Part shown: positions 41,978 to 51,770 of the stretch, one piece after another
How the letters are laid out: each line of letters starts with the position of its first letter
Numbering within the stretch: the first letter of the stretch is position 1
DNA from: Alistipes sp.
GTDB lineage: Bacteria; Bacteroidota; Bacteroidia; Bacteroidales; Rikenellaceae
Length of the DNA: 64,000 bases
Direction: 5' to 3'
NCBI GenBank assembly: GCA_017379015.1
Contig: JAFNXN010000004.1
Location: forward strand, 62,001 to 126,000
Notes under the pieces: generated by a model
The model's input: only the letters and a program-made list of their open reading frames with translations
The model's database searches: none
Told to the model about the DNA's origin: nothing
Position numbers and translations under genes: made by a program

Positions 41978-44020
41978 ATGAGCAAAGAGTATAAGCGTTA
42001 TCTCATTACATCGGCACTACCCTACGCCAACGGACCTGTACACATCGGTCACTTAGCAGGTGTCTATGTGCCTTCGGATATCTACACCCGCTATCTTCGC
42101 CTTAAGGGTCACGATGTGATCTCGGTATGTGGCAGCGACGAGCACGGCGTGCCCATCACCATCAAGGCTCGCAAGGAGGGTATCACACCTCAGCAGGTGG
42201 TAGACCGCTACCACGAAATCATCGAGAAGTCGTTCCGCCGCCTAGGCATGTCGTTCGACATCTACTCGCGTACATCGTCACCAACACACCGCGTGACAGC
42301 CTCGGAGTTCTTCCGCAAGCTCTACGACGAGGGTAAGTTCATCGAGCAGACATCTATGCAGTACTACGACGAGGAGGCTAAGACATTCCTCGCCGACCGC
42401 TACATCGTCGGCACATGCCCACGATGCCAGAACGAGAAGGCATACGGCGACCAGTGCGAGAAGTGTGGCTCAACACTCTCGCCCGACGAGCTTATCAACC
42501 CCAAGAGTGCCGTATCGGGTGCTGTGCCCGTGAAGCGCGAGACCAAGCACTGGTATCTACCACTAGACAAGTACGAGGGCTTCTTGCGCGAGTGGATTCT
42601 TGAGGGTCACAAGGAGTGGAAGTCGAACGTATATGGTCAGTGCAAGAGCTGGCTCGACCTCGGCCTACAGCCTCGCGCAGTAAGCCGCGACCTCGACTGG
42701 GGTATCCCAGTGCCTGTGGAGGGTGCTGATGGCAAGGTGCTATACGTTTGGTTCGACGCCCCAATAGGCTATATATCTGCTACTAAGGATCTTACACCCG
42801 ACTGGGAGAAGTACTGGAAGTCGGAGGACACCAAGATGGTACACTTCATCGGCAAGGACAACATCGTGTTCCACTGCATCGTATTCCCATCGATGCTCAA
42901 GGCGCATGGCGACTACATCCTACCCGAGAATGTGCCTGCCAACGAGTTCCTAAACCTCGAGGGCGACAAGATCTCGACATCGCAGAACTGGGCAGTATGG
43001 CTCCACGAGTACCTCGATGAGTTCCCAGGCAAGGAGGATGTGTTGCGCTACGTACTCTGCGCCAACGCTCCCGAGACCAAGGATAACGACTTCACATGGA
43101 AGGACTTCCAGGCACGCAACAACTCGGAGCTTGTAGCAGTCCTAGGCAACTTCGTAAACCGCGCCTTGGTGCTCACCAAGAAGTACTACGACGGCGTAAT
43201 CCCCGAGCGTGGCGAGCTTACTGAGTACGACGAGGCCACCATCGAGGAGCTTCAGAAGATCAAGGCATCGCTCGAGCGTAACATCGAGCACTACCACTTC
43301 CGCGAGGCATTGAAGGATGCCATGGCATACTCGCGCATCGGCAACAAGTATCTTGCCGACACAGAGCCTTGGAAGGTGGTTAAGAGCGACCCTGAGCGTG
43401 TCAAGACAATCCTTAACATAGCACTTCAGATCACTGCAAACACAGCTATCGCCATCGAGCCATTCATGCCATTTAGCGCAGAGAAGATGCTTAAGATGCT
43501 TGCTGTGGATAAGTTTGGCTGGGAGCAGCTAGGCTCTATGGAGCTACTCGCCGCAGGCCACACCATCGGCGAGGCTGAGCTTCTATTCGAGAAGATCGAG
43601 GACGACGTGATCCAGGCACAGCTCGACAAGCTCGCTGCATCACGCCAGGCAAAGCTCGCTGCTGAGGCTGCACAGAACGTAACTGAGCAGAAGCCAGAGG
43701 TTAGCTTCGACGACTTCCAGCGAATGGACATCCGCGTATCGACAATCCTCGAGGCAGAGAAGGTGGCTAAGACCAAGAAGCTACTTAAGCTTACCATCGA
43801 CACCGGCATCGACAAGCGCACCATCGTATCGGGCATCGCCGAGTACTACACTCCCGAGCAGCTCGTAGGTCGTCAGGTACTCGTGCTTGCCAACCTTGCA
43901 CCACGCGAGATCAAGGGTATTGAGTCGCGAGGTATGATCCTCATGGCAGAGGACGCACTAGGTCGCCTAGTATTGGTTCAGCCTGAGGACAAGACAATGT
44001 CGGGCGCAATGATTGGATAG
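41978..44020 (+). CDS. metG: Methionine--tRNA ligase
   Basis: A 680-residue class I synthetase. The HIGH motif is in [11 protein letters not shown] and the KMSKS equivalent is KISTS ([10 protein letters not shown]). A zinc knuckle with four cysteines is present ([18 protein letters not shown]). The C-terminal domain from about 570 is the EMAP/Arc1p-like tRNA-binding fold ([20 protein letters not shown]), so this is the dimeric long form. It charges both initiator and elongator tRNA-Met. The gene is divergent from uvrD and precedes ilvE by 86 bases. Confidence 0.97.
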   Translation: MSKEYKRYLITSALPYANGPVHIGHLAGVYVPSDIYTRYLRLKGHDVISVCGSDEHGVPITIKARKEGITPQQVVDRYHEIIEKSFRRLGMSFDIYSRTSSPTHRVTASEFFRKLYDEGKFIEQTSMQYYDEEAKTFLADRYIVGTCPRCQNEKAYGDQCEKCGSTLSPDELINPKSAVSGAVPVKRETKHWYLPLDKYEGFLREWILEGHKEWKSNVYGQCKSWLDLGLQPRAVSRDLDWGIPVPVEGADGKVLYVWFDAPIGYISATKDLTPDWEKYWKSEDTKMVHFIGKDNIVFHCIVFPSMLKAHGDYILPENVPANEFLNLEGDKISTSQNWAVWLHEYLDEFPGKEDVLRYVLCANAPETKDNDFTWKDFQARNNSELVAVLGNFVNRALVLTKKYYDGVIPERGELTEYDEATIEELQKIKASLERNIEHYHFREALKDAMAYSRIGNKYLADTEPWKVVKSDPERVKTILNIALQITANTAIAIEPFMPFSAEKMLKMLAVDKFGWEQLGSMELLAAGHTIGEAELLFEKIEDDVIQAQLDKLAASRQAKLAAEAAQNVTEQKPEVSFDDFQRMDIRVSTILEAEKVAKTKKLLKLTIDTGIDKRTIVSGIAEYYTPEQLVGRQVLVLANLAPREIKGIESRGMILMAEDALGRLVLVQPEDKTMSGAMIG

Positions 44021-44106
44021 TACAAACAGATGATTATTAATGGGTTAGCCTTTTACGACAACCTAAAAATATAAAAATAACAACCAACTTAAACTTTCGC
44101 TTTATT

Positions 44107-45120
44107 ATGGAAAACATTAAATGGGGAGAGCTTGGTTTTGCATACTACAAGACCGCTTTCAATGTTCGTTACCACTACGCTAATGGCGAGTGGAGCCAGA
44201 TGCAGGTAACCGACGACGAGTACATCAAGATGCACATGTCGGCAGCTTGCTTGCACTACGGTTTGGAGATCTTCGAGGGTCTTAAGGCTTTCCGCGGTGT
44301 AGACGGCAAGGTACGTTTGTTCCGTCCAGACGAGAACGCTAAGCGTATGATCAACTCTGCAAACCGCCTATGCTTGCCAGCTCCTACTGTTGAGCAGTTC
44401 GTTGAGGGTTGTATGGAGTGTGTTCGTCGCAACATCGACTTCGTACCACCATACGAGACTGGCGCATCGCTCTACCTTCGTCCAACACTCCTCGGTACTA
44501 AGACTTGTCTTGGTGTTCGTGCTGTTGACGAGGCTGACCTCATCATCTTCTGCGCTCCTGTAGGTCCATACTTCAAGGGCGGTATGAACGCTATCAAGGC
44601 TCTTATCATGCGTGATCAGGACCGTGCTGCTCCACGTGGAACAGGTGATGTTAAGGTAGGTGGTAACTACGCTTCATCAATCTGGTCATTGGAGGAGGCT
44701 CACCAGAAGGGCTTCTCTAACGTTCTCTACCTCGATGCAGCTACTCACTCTAAGGTTGAGGAGTTCGGCGCAGCTAACTTCTTCGGCATCAAGGAGGGCA
44801 AGTATGTTACTCCAAAGTCAACATCTATCCTCCCATCAATCACCAACAAGAGCCTTCGCCAGATCGCTACTGACCTTGGTCTTACAGTTGAGGAGCGCGA
44901 TATTCCTGTTGAGGAGCTCGCTACATTCGAGGAGGCTGGTGCTTGCGGTACAGCAGCTGTTATCTCTCCTATCGGCGCATTGTATGACCTCGACAACAAC
45001 GTTACATACGACTACGGTATGAAGGTTGGCGAGACTTGCAAGAAGATGTACGATCACCTTCAGGGTATCCAGTACGGCCGTGTTGAGGATATTCACAACT
45101 GGAATGTTGTTGTAGAGTAA
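44107..45120 (+). CDS. ilvE: Branched-chain amino acid aminotransferase
   Basis: A 337-residue fold-type IV PLP enzyme. The pyridoxal lysine is expected in VKVGGNYASSIW, and the conserved YLDA-THSKVEEFGAANFF and CGTAAVISPIG stretches match the long (eukaryote-like) BCAT group. It interconverts Leu/Ile/Val and their 2-oxo acids. No consensus promoter was seen in the 86 bases after metG, but the spacing and the strong terminator at the far end suit either read-through or a non-consensus promoter. Codon use is that of a highly expressed gene. Confidence 0.93.
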   Translation: MENIKWGELGFAYYKTAFNVRYHYANGEWSQMQVTDDEYIKMHMSAACLHYGLEIFEGLKAFRGVDGKVRLFRPDENAKRMINSANRLCLPAPTVEQFVEGCMECVRRNIDFVPPYETGASLYLRPTLLGTKTCLGVRAVDEADLIIFCAPVGPYFKGGMNAIKALIMRDQDRAAPRGTGDVKVGGNYASSIWSLEEAHQKGFSNVLYLDAATHSKVEEFGAANFFGIKEGKYVTPKSTSILPSITNKSLRQIATDLGLTVEERDIPVEELATFEEAGACGTAAVISPIGALYDLDNNVTYDYGMKVGETCKKMYDHLQGIQYGRVEDIHNWNVVVE

Positions 45121-45156
45121 TCTTCAACTCAACAGGTCTTAAAACGACCTAAAACC

Positions 45157-45198
45157 ATAGGGCGAAAGGGTAACAACTCTTTCGCCCTATCTCGTTTA
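45157..45198 (+). terminator. Terminator after ilvE
   Basis: ATAGGGCGAAAG and CTTTCGCCCTAT form a perfect 12-base stem with a 10-base loop, followed by CTCGTTTATT. Confidence 0.8.
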
Positions 45199-45206
45199 TT
45201 GGAATA

Positions 45207-45275
45207 TTTGGGAGTTAGGAGAGTAGGGAATTTAGAGAATTTAGGGAAATTAAAGAGTGTAAAGAGTATTTTATC
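45207..45275. repeat. Purine-rich GGGA-TTTA periodic repeat (second site)
   Basis: Units such as GGGAGTTA, GGGAATTTA, GAGAATTTA and GGGAAATTA follow each other every 9-10 bases. The sequence is like that at 10018 and 59179. The interval 45121-45411 contains two hairpins and this repeat, with no gene. Confidence 0.5.
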
Positions 45276-45357
45276 AAGAATAATGTAAATAATAGTCAAT
45301 CTTAATTGGCTAAATTTACAAACAACTTAGAGCATTGTGCTTAAATAATCAAAATAA

Positions 45358-45390
45358 AGGGGACGCTCCACGTGGAACATCCCCTCAATA
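45358..45390 (-). terminator. Hairpin after mnmG containing a parS-like palindrome
   Basis: AGGGGA and TCCCCT flank CGCTCCACGTGGAACA. On the minus strand the hairpin is followed by TTTATTTTG, so it can end the mnmG transcript. The loop reads TGTTCCACGTGGAGCG on that strand, 14 of 16 bases as in the common ParB site form TGTTCCACGTGGAACA. Confidence 0.6.
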
Positions 45391-45411
45391 TAAGATGAAA
45401 TTACTATAACT

Positions 45412-47295
45412 TTATCTACCGAACTTGACCAACAGAACATTAATATCTGCTGGAGAAACACCAGGAATACGCGATGCCTGACCTATGGTTGTCGGACGTA
45501 TGCGACCTAACTTTTGACGAGCCTCTATTGTTAGCGACTGCATAGAGTCATAATCGAAGTTCTCTGGAATGATGATACTCTCAAGGCGGTGCATCTTATC
45601 AGCAAAATATCTCTCACGCTCAACATAACCACGATACTTGATCTGTATCTCAGCCTGCTCAACAACCTCCCTTGTTAGCGTATTTGACTCAACATATCTC
45701 TTCAGCTTAGGCACAACCTCCATCAAGGTAGATATGGTGACATTGCTACGAAGGACGATGTCGTAGAGCTTTTTTCCTTGCGACAAAGGCTCCTCACCGA
45801 GCGAAATTAAATAGTCGTCAATTTCGCCTTTTTTAACCGATGCCTGACGGAGCATCGAAATAAGCGATTCTACAGCCGTATTTTTTTTGAGCAAATTTTG
45901 ATACTTCTCCTCTCCTACGAGTCCAATTTTATAGCCTAGAGGTGTAAGTCGTGCATCGGCATTATCCTGACGAAGCAGGATGCGATACTCTGCACGCGAG
46001 GTGAACATTCTATAAGGCTCGTCAACGCCCTTGGTCACGAGGTCATCAATGAGAACACCAATATACGCCTCATCACGACCAAGCACCACAGCCTCCTCGC
46101 CGTGCAACGAACGGTGGGCATTGATACCGGCCAACAGACCCTGTGCCGCAGCCTCCTCGTAGCCCGTAGTACCATTAACCTGACCAGCGAAGTAGAGACC
46201 ATCAACTAGCTTTGTCTCGAGCGTATGGCGTAGCTGCGTAGGTGGGAAATAGTCATACTCGATGGCATAACCCGGGCGATAGACATGGACATCCTCGAAG
46301 CCTCTAATATTGCGCAATGCCTCATACTGCACCTCAAATGGGAGCGACGACGAGAAGCCATTGAGGTAGTACTCATTTGTCGAGCGACCCTCAGGCTCTA
46401 GGAATAGCTGGTGCTGCTCCTTGTCGGCAAATGTGCGAAGCTTATCCTCAATGCTCGGACAGTAGCGAGGACCAATGCCCGAGATAGTACCATTGAAGAG
46501 TGGCGAACGATCAAAACCCGTGCGCAAAATGTCGTGAACACGCTTAGAGGTATAGACCATGAAACATGGTAGTTGATTGTTAACCACCTCAGTGTCAGTG
46601 TCATAGGAGAATTTAGATGGTTCGCTATCACCCTCCTGAACCTCTAGTGCATCGAAGTTTATGGTGCGAGCATCAAGCCTCACGGGTGTGCCAGTCTTCA
46701 TACGTCCCAACTCGAAGCCCATACGGCATAGGCTCTCCGATATTCCATGCGACGCCTGATCTCCGGCTCTACCACCCTCGGCATTCGACTCGCCGCAGTG
46801 CATAACGCCCTCGAGGAATGTTCCCGCGGTGAGCACTACCCTACTGCACTCTATATCCACGCCCATTCGCGTTTTTACGCCCTTTACACGGGGTTTCTCG
46901 CCTGAGTGATCTATGAGTATATCCACGACCGAATCTTGCCACAAATAGAGGTTTTTCGTATTTTCAAGGATGCGTCGCCACTCGCGCGAGAACTCATGCT
47001 TGTCGCACTGCGCTCTGGGGCTCCACATAGCGGCACCCTTGGACCTATTGAGCATACGGAACTGAATAGCTGAGTGGTCCGTAACGCGGCCCATCATGCC
47101 ACCAAGAGCATCTATCTCGCGTACGATCTGACCCTTAGCCACACCACCCACAGCGGGATTACACGACATCGAGGCGATCTTCTCCATGTCGATAGTTATC
47201 AGCAGGGTGCGCGAGCCTAGGCGCGCAGCAGCTGAGGCAGCCTCGCAGCCAGCATGCCCCGCACCAATTACCACAACGTCAAATTGTAGCATCAT
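45412..47295 (-). CDS. mnmG: tRNA uridine-5-carboxymethylaminomethyl(34) synthesis enzyme MnmG
   Basis: A 627-residue FAD enzyme (GidA) that works with MnmE to modify the wobble uridine of several tRNAs. The FAD-binding GAGHAGCEAA motif is at the N-terminus, and family blocks such as SCNPAVGGVAKGQIVREIDALGG, CGESNAEGGRAG and GQVNGTTGYEEAAAQG are present. Length is normal. The start codon overlaps the ybeY stop as ATGA, so it is translationally coupled; a second ATG follows immediately. It is the last gene of the pheS-TPR-envC-ybeY-mnmG run. Confidence 0.97.
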   Translation of the reverse strand: MMLQFDVVVIGAGHAGCEAASAAARLGSRTLLITIDMEKIASMSCNPAVGGVAKGQIVREIDALGGMMGRVTDHSAIQFRMLNRSKGAAMWSPRAQCDKHEFSREWRRILENTKNLYLWQDSVVDILIDHSGEKPRVKGVKTRMGVDIECSRVVLTAGTFLEGVMHCGESNAEGGRAGDQASHGISESLCRMGFELGRMKTGTPVRLDARTINFDALEVQEGDSEPSKFSYDTDTEVVNNQLPCFMVYTSKRVHDILRTGFDRSPLFNGTISGIGPRYCPSIEDKLRTFADKEQHQLFLEPEGRSTNEYYLNGFSSSLPFEVQYEALRNIRGFEDVHVYRPGYAIEYDYFPPTQLRHTLETKLVDGLYFAGQVNGTTGYEEAAAQGLLAGINAHRSLHGEEAVVLGRDEAYIGVLIDDLVTKGVDEPYRMFTSRAEYRILLRQDNADARLTPLGYKIGLVGEEKYQNLLKKNTAVESLISMLRQASVKKGEIDDYLISLGEEPLSQGKKLYDIVLRSNVTISTLMEVVPKLKRYVESNTLTREVVEQAEIQIKYRGYVERERYFADKMHRLESIIIPENFDYDSMQSLTIEARQKLGRIRPTTIGQASRIPGVSPADINVLLVKFGR

Positions 47296-47738
47296 AGATA
47301 CTCCTCCCTAAGAAGTTTAAGATAGCGGTTCTCCATGCGACGCATGTTACGCTCTGCCGAAGGCGTCTTATCTTTATGGCCGCAGAGGTGCAACGCTCCA
47401 TGGACAATAACACGACGCATCTCGTTGATAGGCAATGCGTTATACATAGGAGCATTATCCGTAACTGTCGCCACATCAATATATACCTCACCAGCGACAA
47501 CACCCTCCGCTACCCTACTCTCGCGGTCTTCAAACGTGATGACATCGGTAAAATAGTCATGACCCAAGAAGTCGCGGTTCATCTGACGATGATACTCCGA
47601 GGAGCAAAATATATAGTTTATCTCGCCTAAGTCATAGCCCTCACGACGTATGACCTCCTCGATCCAACGACGTAGCTTAAGACGTTGTGTAAGGTTATAT
47701 TTACAATCTTGAAAATAGAAATGAATCATACTAAACAA
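47292..47738 (-). CDS. ybeY: rRNA maturation RNase YbeY
   Basis: A 148-residue metalloprotein of the UPF0054 family. The N-terminal EINYIFCSSEYHRQMNRDFLGHDYFTDVITF is characteristic. The zinc site normally reads HGxLHLxGxDH; here it is HGALHLCGHKD, so the first two histidines are conserved while the third position is Asp, with a His two residues earlier. I recall the same replacement in other Bacteroidota, so the enzyme is probably active. It acts in 16S rRNA 3' maturation and ribosome quality control. It follows the envC-like gene by one base. Confidence 0.93.
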   Translation of the reverse strand: MFSMIHFYFQDCKYNLTQRLKLRRWIEEVIRREGYDLGEINYIFCSSEYHRQMNRDFLGHDYFTDVITFEDRESRVAEGVVAGEVYIDVATVTDNAPMYNALPINEMRRVIVHGALHLCGHKDKTPSAERNMRRMENRYLKLLREEYL

Positions 47739-47739
47739 T

Positions 47740-48876
47740 CTACTTTTTGAAGCAATCCATCACATTCATTGGTGCCGATGACTGGGTATTTATGATCATA
47801 AACTGCATATAGGCACTCATCGTACCCTTATGATCTACGCCAATACCAATGACGCCAATCTGCTCGTTGCGCTGGACTACATCACCCTCAGCAACACGTA
47901 TCTGGCTGAGGTGCGAATATACAGAGACATAGTGTCCATGGGCAATCATCACTGTCGAGTGGTTCGTATTATCCGACACGATACGCACCACCTTACCCTC
48001 GTAAATGCTACGCACAGGGTTGCCCTTAGAGCCCACTATCTTGACCATATTAGTCTGCATGAGCTGTGTCGAGCCGCCCTCAACAGGGAGATTTAGGCTC
48101 TTTGTAGACTTCGAGAAGCCCGATCCTACCTTGTTACCCTCGGTGAGCTTACGAAGCTCCCTAGTAGCCTTTTCTAGCTCTTTTTGCTGACGCTGCTGCT
48201 CCTTTAACGCCATCTTCTCGCGCTCTGTGAGCTGCTGAAAAGTTCTCTTCGCCTCCTCCCTATCGCGCTCCAAGCTACGCTGCTCCTCATGCAGCGATCT
48301 GCCGATGGAGTCGAGCTCAAGACTACGCGCATCTAGCTCTCGACGAGCAGCTACAAGCTCTCTACCCTGCCGCTTTATCGCCTCAGCAAGCTCGGCACGC
48401 TGCTGGGCAATACGGCGAATATTACCCATACGGTGTGCTGCATCCGAGATGGAGGTTGACGAGAGGACATATCTTCTATCACTTGAGTGCTGATAGGTGC
48501 GGTGCGCAACGCGCACAACCTCTGCATATATCTTTTTATTATGCTCTAACTCAAGACGTAACGAGTCTATGATGATATTTAGCTCCGAGACCTCAGCCTG
48601 AAGAAGATCCTGCTTACGCTCGGTCTCGGCAATGTATGATGTACGCAGATTCATCTGCTCGGTGAGCCTCTCGACACGCTGCGTGGCACTACCCTTCTGT
48701 CGCTTTAGCTCCGACACCTCGCTTTTGGTACGCTCCAGATCGCGCTTACACTGCTCGACACGCTGCTTCTGCTCCTCGAGCTTCGAGCTCTTCTGCGCCC
48801 AAGAGTCGTGTGGTGCAACCAACTGTAACAACACAAAGAGAACGACTGCCACAAATCTATATGACTCTCTACGCAT
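47740..48876 (-). CDS. EnvC-like murein hydrolase activator (coiled coil plus degenerate M23 domain)
   Basis: A 378-residue exported protein with an N-terminal signal (about 1-27). Residues 30-245 are two long coiled-coil segments rich in Glu, Arg and Gln. The C-terminal 120 residues form an M23/LytM domain (VRSIYEGKVVRIV, HGHYVSVYSHL, VVQRNEQIGVIG), but the first zinc ligands (the HxxxD region) are not visible. This matches EnvC-type proteins that activate amidases during cell division rather than cut peptidoglycan. It follows the TPR gene by three bases. Confidence 0.88.
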   Translation of the reverse strand: MRRESYRFVAVVLFVLLQLVAPHDSWAQKSSKLEEQKQRVEQCKRDLERTKSEVSELKRQKGSATQRVERLTEQMNLRTSYIAETERKQDLLQAEVSELNIIIDSLRLELEHNKKIYAEVVRVAHRTYQHSSDRRYVLSSTSISDAAHRMGNIRRIAQQRAELAEAIKRQGRELVAARRELDARSLELDSIGRSLHEEQRSLERDREEAKRTFQQLTEREKMALKEQQRQQKELEKATRELRKLTEGNKVGSGFSKSTKSLNLPVEGGSTQLMQTNMVKIVGSKGNPVRSIYEGKVVRIVSDNTNHSTVMIAHGHYVSVYSHLSQIRVAEGDVVQRNEQIGVIGIGVDHKGTMSAYMQFMIINTQSSAPMNVMDCFKK

Positions 48877-48879
48877 ACT

Positions 48880-50613
48880 CTACCTCTTATTACTAACCTT
48901 TTCTGCAATATGCTGTTGCATCTCCTCGGTATCGTAGCCACGGTCAACGGCTCGCTTCCAGTATGTATGAGCCATAAACTCCTCGCCTAGATCCCACAAT
49001 ATGTCGGCATAGTGAGCTAGAAGTGATGAGCTCTGCTGACCATTGAGCGAGAGAGCCTGCACCATATACCTTTTAGCCTCGGTATTACGCCCCAGAAGAT
49101 GAAGTATCCAGGCGTAAGTGTCGAGGTAGTTATAGTTACCCTCCTCGATGGTTATTGCCATCTGCGCCATAGCTAGGGCACGCTCCAAGTCGATATTTTC
49201 AAGTGCCATGAAGTAGGCATAGTTGTTGAGCACAAGTGCATTCTCAGCATCATACTCCAACGCCTTGCGATAGGCCTTGAATGCCTCCTTATTGTTGTTA
49301 AGCTCGTGGTATATATCACCGATACTACCCCACAGGCGACTCCTCAACTCATCCTCCTCAACCCTCTTGAGAGCCTTGCGATATATCTTTATTGCCTGCT
49401 TCTTGTTGCCCATCGAGTATTGGTGGAAGGCAGATAGCGAGATTATCTCAATATTATCGGGAAAGAGCCTGAGGGCATGAGCAATATCCTCACTCATAAA
49501 ACCTGTTAGGCCAAGGTACTCGGCAAGGTCGACGGCGAGATAGAAGTCGCGAGGCGTAACATTCTCATCATTAAGATGCTCTCGTAGATAGGTAATTGCA
49601 TCTACATGCTGATTAAGGAGGAAGAGGTGCATTGTCTGCATCTCGACGACATCACGATTAGTAGGGTAGAGCACTTCGAGGTGCTGGATGAGCTTACCAA
49701 TCTGGAGAACATAGTAGGAGTAGAGCTCTAGGTCCTTAGTGAAGGTCCTCACAAAATCAATCCTCTCATGCTCATCAATAGCATCGTTCTGCACAAAGAG
49801 TTCGCCAAGCTCAAAGACCTTGAGATAGTTGTTCTTACGCAGATAGTAGTCCATAACCTCTGCTAAGACCTCAACACTCGTAGAGTCTAGCTGAAGAGCA
49901 CTATCATAGTATCGACTTGCCATAGAGTCGCGCTTGGCACTCTCGTACGTACGCGCAAGACCGAGGTGTGTCTCGACATCATGCGGCGAGTCGAGGAGAA
50001 GGCGTTCGCCCTCGGCAATGGCCCTATCATACTGCATGGTCTCAATCAGCATATCCCTCTTAATGTCAGCTAGATAAGGATGGCGACCCAGGCGTATCTC
50101 AGCTGAATCAAGCACCGATATTGCCGAATATGGCATACCTCGCATACGATATAAAGAGGCCAAGTAGAAGTATGTCGACACATCATGCTTGTCTATGGTC
50201 ATAAGACGCTTGTAGACATCCAACGCACGGTCGTACTGGCGAGCTCCAAGCAGAAGCACTCCATAGTGCTGAGCATACCACTTATTCGACGAGTCTACCT
50301 TGAAGGCTCTAGCGGCTAACTCCAGCGACTCTCCAAGTGTGACTCTATCGAGGCGGCTCAGCGAGTATAGTGCAGGGGCATACAGACTATCCTCAGCAAT
50401 TATATCGCGCCACAGACGCTCGGCACGCGTGGTATCGCCCCAAATCACCATGCTCTTCTGAGCCTCGCTGTGGCGATAGGCAAGCGATAGGGTATCAACA
50501 CTACGTCGCTCGCCAAGGTCGTCAAGTGGCACAGTGGGGTTATCAACAACCGTAAAGGCTGATGAGAACACCACTATAAATAGCGTCAACAAGCTATATA
50601 TCAACCACTTCAC
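48880..50613 (-). CDS. Tetratricopeptide repeat protein, exported
   Basis: A 577-residue protein with an N-terminal signal peptide (MKWLIYSLLTLFIVVFSSAFT). From about residue 60 it is almost entirely helical TPR units, for example GLARTYESAKRDSMASRYYDSALQLD, GSIGDIYHELNNNKEAFKAYRKALEYDAENALVLNN split over two repeats. No catalytic domain is visible. It lies 26 bases after pheS and three bases before the envC-like gene, so it may act with EnvC in the periplasm. TPR proteins of this kind in Bacteroidota are usually annotated only by the repeat. Confidence 0.85.
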   Translation of the reverse strand: MKWLIYSLLTLFIVVFSSAFTVVDNPTVPLDDLGERRSVDTLSLAYRHSEAQKSMVIWGDTTRAERLWRDIIAEDSLYAPALYSLSRLDRVTLGESLELAARAFKVDSSNKWYAQHYGVLLLGARQYDRALDVYKRLMTIDKHDVSTYFYLASLYRMRGMPYSAISVLDSAEIRLGRHPYLADIKRDMLIETMQYDRAIAEGERLLLDSPHDVETHLGLARTYESAKRDSMASRYYDSALQLDSTSVEVLAEVMDYYLRKNNYLKVFELGELFVQNDAIDEHERIDFVRTFTKDLELYSYYVLQIGKLIQHLEVLYPTNRDVVEMQTMHLFLLNQHVDAITYLREHLNDENVTPRDFYLAVDLAEYLGLTGFMSEDIAHALRLFPDNIEIISLSAFHQYSMGNKKQAIKIYRKALKRVEEDELRSRLWGSIGDIYHELNNNKEAFKAYRKALEYDAENALVLNNYAYFMALENIDLERALAMAQMAITIEEGNYNYLDTYAWILHLLGRNTEAKRYMVQALSLNGQQSSSLLAHYADILWDLGEEFMAHTYWKRAVDRGYDTEEMQQHIAEKVSNKR

Positions 50614-50639
50614 TAAATATATTCAGATCTTTAACCGAT

Positions 50640-51665
50640 CTACAACGCGCTCTCGAACTGATTCAAGAAGCGAACATCGTTCTCGAAATATAGGCGCAAG
50701 TCGCCCACGCCATACTTAAGCATAGCGATACGCTCAATACCCATACCAAAGGCAAATCCTGAGAACTCCTTAGGATCAATATTATTTGCCTCGAGCACGT
50801 TAGGATCTACCATACCGCAACCCATGATCTCAAGCCAGCCAGTACCCTTACATACGCCGCAACCCTTGCCGCCGCAGATTGAGCACGATACATCAACCTC
50901 TGCCGATGGCTCAGTGAATGGAAAGTACGATGGGCGCATACGGATCTGTGCCTGCTCGCCAAAGAGCTCCTTAGCGAAGTATAGCAACGACTGCTTCATG
51001 TCGGCAAACGATACGTTGCGGTCGATATAAAGACCCTCGATCTGGTGGAAGATGCAGTGGGCACGATACGAGATAGCCTCGTTACGGAATACACGACCTG
51101 GGCAGATCACACGAATAGGGGGCTTCTGACGCTCCATGGTACGCACCTGGATTGACGAGGTGTGCGTACGAAGCACTACATCAGGATTGCTCTCGATGAA
51201 GAATGTATCCTGCATGTCGCGTGCTGGGTGCTCGGGTGGGAAGTTAAGTGCCGAGAACACATGCCAGTCGTCCTCGATCTCTGGACCATCTGCCACGGTG
51301 TAGCCAAGACGACCAAAGATGCCAACAATCTCGTTCTTGACCAACGAGATAGGGTGGCGCGAGCCTACCTGCTCCGATGAGCCTGGACGTGTCATATCAT
51401 CGATTTTCGAGGCCTTCATTGCCTGAGCATTGCCGATCTCCTCCTTAAGTGCATTGATACGCTCGGTAGCTACGTTTTTGAGGTTATTGAGCTTCTGACC
51501 CAACTCGCGTTTCTGCTCAGCAGGAACACTCTTAAACTCCTCCATGAGCACACCAAGCTCACCCTTCTTACCGAGAATCTTGATGCGGAAAGCCTCTACA
51601 TCGGCAGCACTCTGTGGCTGAAAAGCCTCGATTTCTGCCAAAAGTTGTTCAATTTTGTTAATCAT
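50640..51665 (-). CDS. pheS: Phenylalanine--tRNA ligase alpha subunit
   Basis: A 341-residue class II synthetase subunit. The N-terminal coiled-coil tRNA-binding arm (about 1-90) is followed by motif 1 (RHPISLVKNEIVGIFGRLGY), motif 2 (HTSSIQVRTMERQKPPIRVICPGRVFRNE, seen in pieces) and motif 3 (GFAFGMGIERIAMLKYGV). It forms an alpha2-beta2 enzyme with PheT, whose gene is not adjacent. A TAACTTTG box on the minus strand at 51748-51755 gives a plausible promoter. The downstream genes follow without terminators. Confidence 0.96.
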   Translation of the reverse strand: MINKIEQLLAEIEAFQPQSAADVEAFRIKILGKKGELGVLMEEFKSVPAEQKRELGQKLNNLKNVATERINALKEEIGNAQAMKASKIDDMTRPGSSEQVGSRHPISLVKNEIVGIFGRLGYTVADGPEIEDDWHVFSALNFPPEHPARDMQDTFFIESNPDVVLRTHTSSIQVRTMERQKPPIRVICPGRVFRNEAISYRAHCIFHQIEGLYIDRNVSFADMKQSLLYFAKELFGEQAQIRMRPSYFPFTEPSAEVDVSCSICGGKGCGVCKGTGWLEIMGCGMVDPNVLEANNIDPKEFSGFAFGMGIERIAMLKYGVGDLRLYFENDVRFLNQFESAL

Positions 51666-51700
51666 AAATATCGTGAATTGTATTATTGGCGTTAAATTCG

Positions 51701-51708
51701 TATATTTG
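51701..51708 (+). promoter_or_regulatory. -7 promoter box for the patatin-like gene
   Basis: TATATTTG lies 62 bases before ATG 51771, with ATTG at 51677-51680 at the right distance for the -33 element. Confidence 0.6.
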
Positions 51709-51747
51709 CAATACCCATACTCAGGTTTTATTACATAAAATAACGTA

Positions 51748-51755
51748 CAAAGTTA
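51748..51755 (-). promoter_or_regulatory. -7 promoter box for pheS and downstream genes
   Basis: The minus strand reads TAACTTTG, 82 bases upstream of the pheS start. It faces the patatin promoter, so the two transcripts would overlap at their 5' ends. Confidence 0.5.
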
Positions 51756-51770
51756 CTAATATTTTCGCAA

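Noticed and set aside
44021..44106. Possible leader attenuator before ilvE
   Set aside because: No short peptide rich in Leu/Ile/Val and no alternative terminator hairpin was found.
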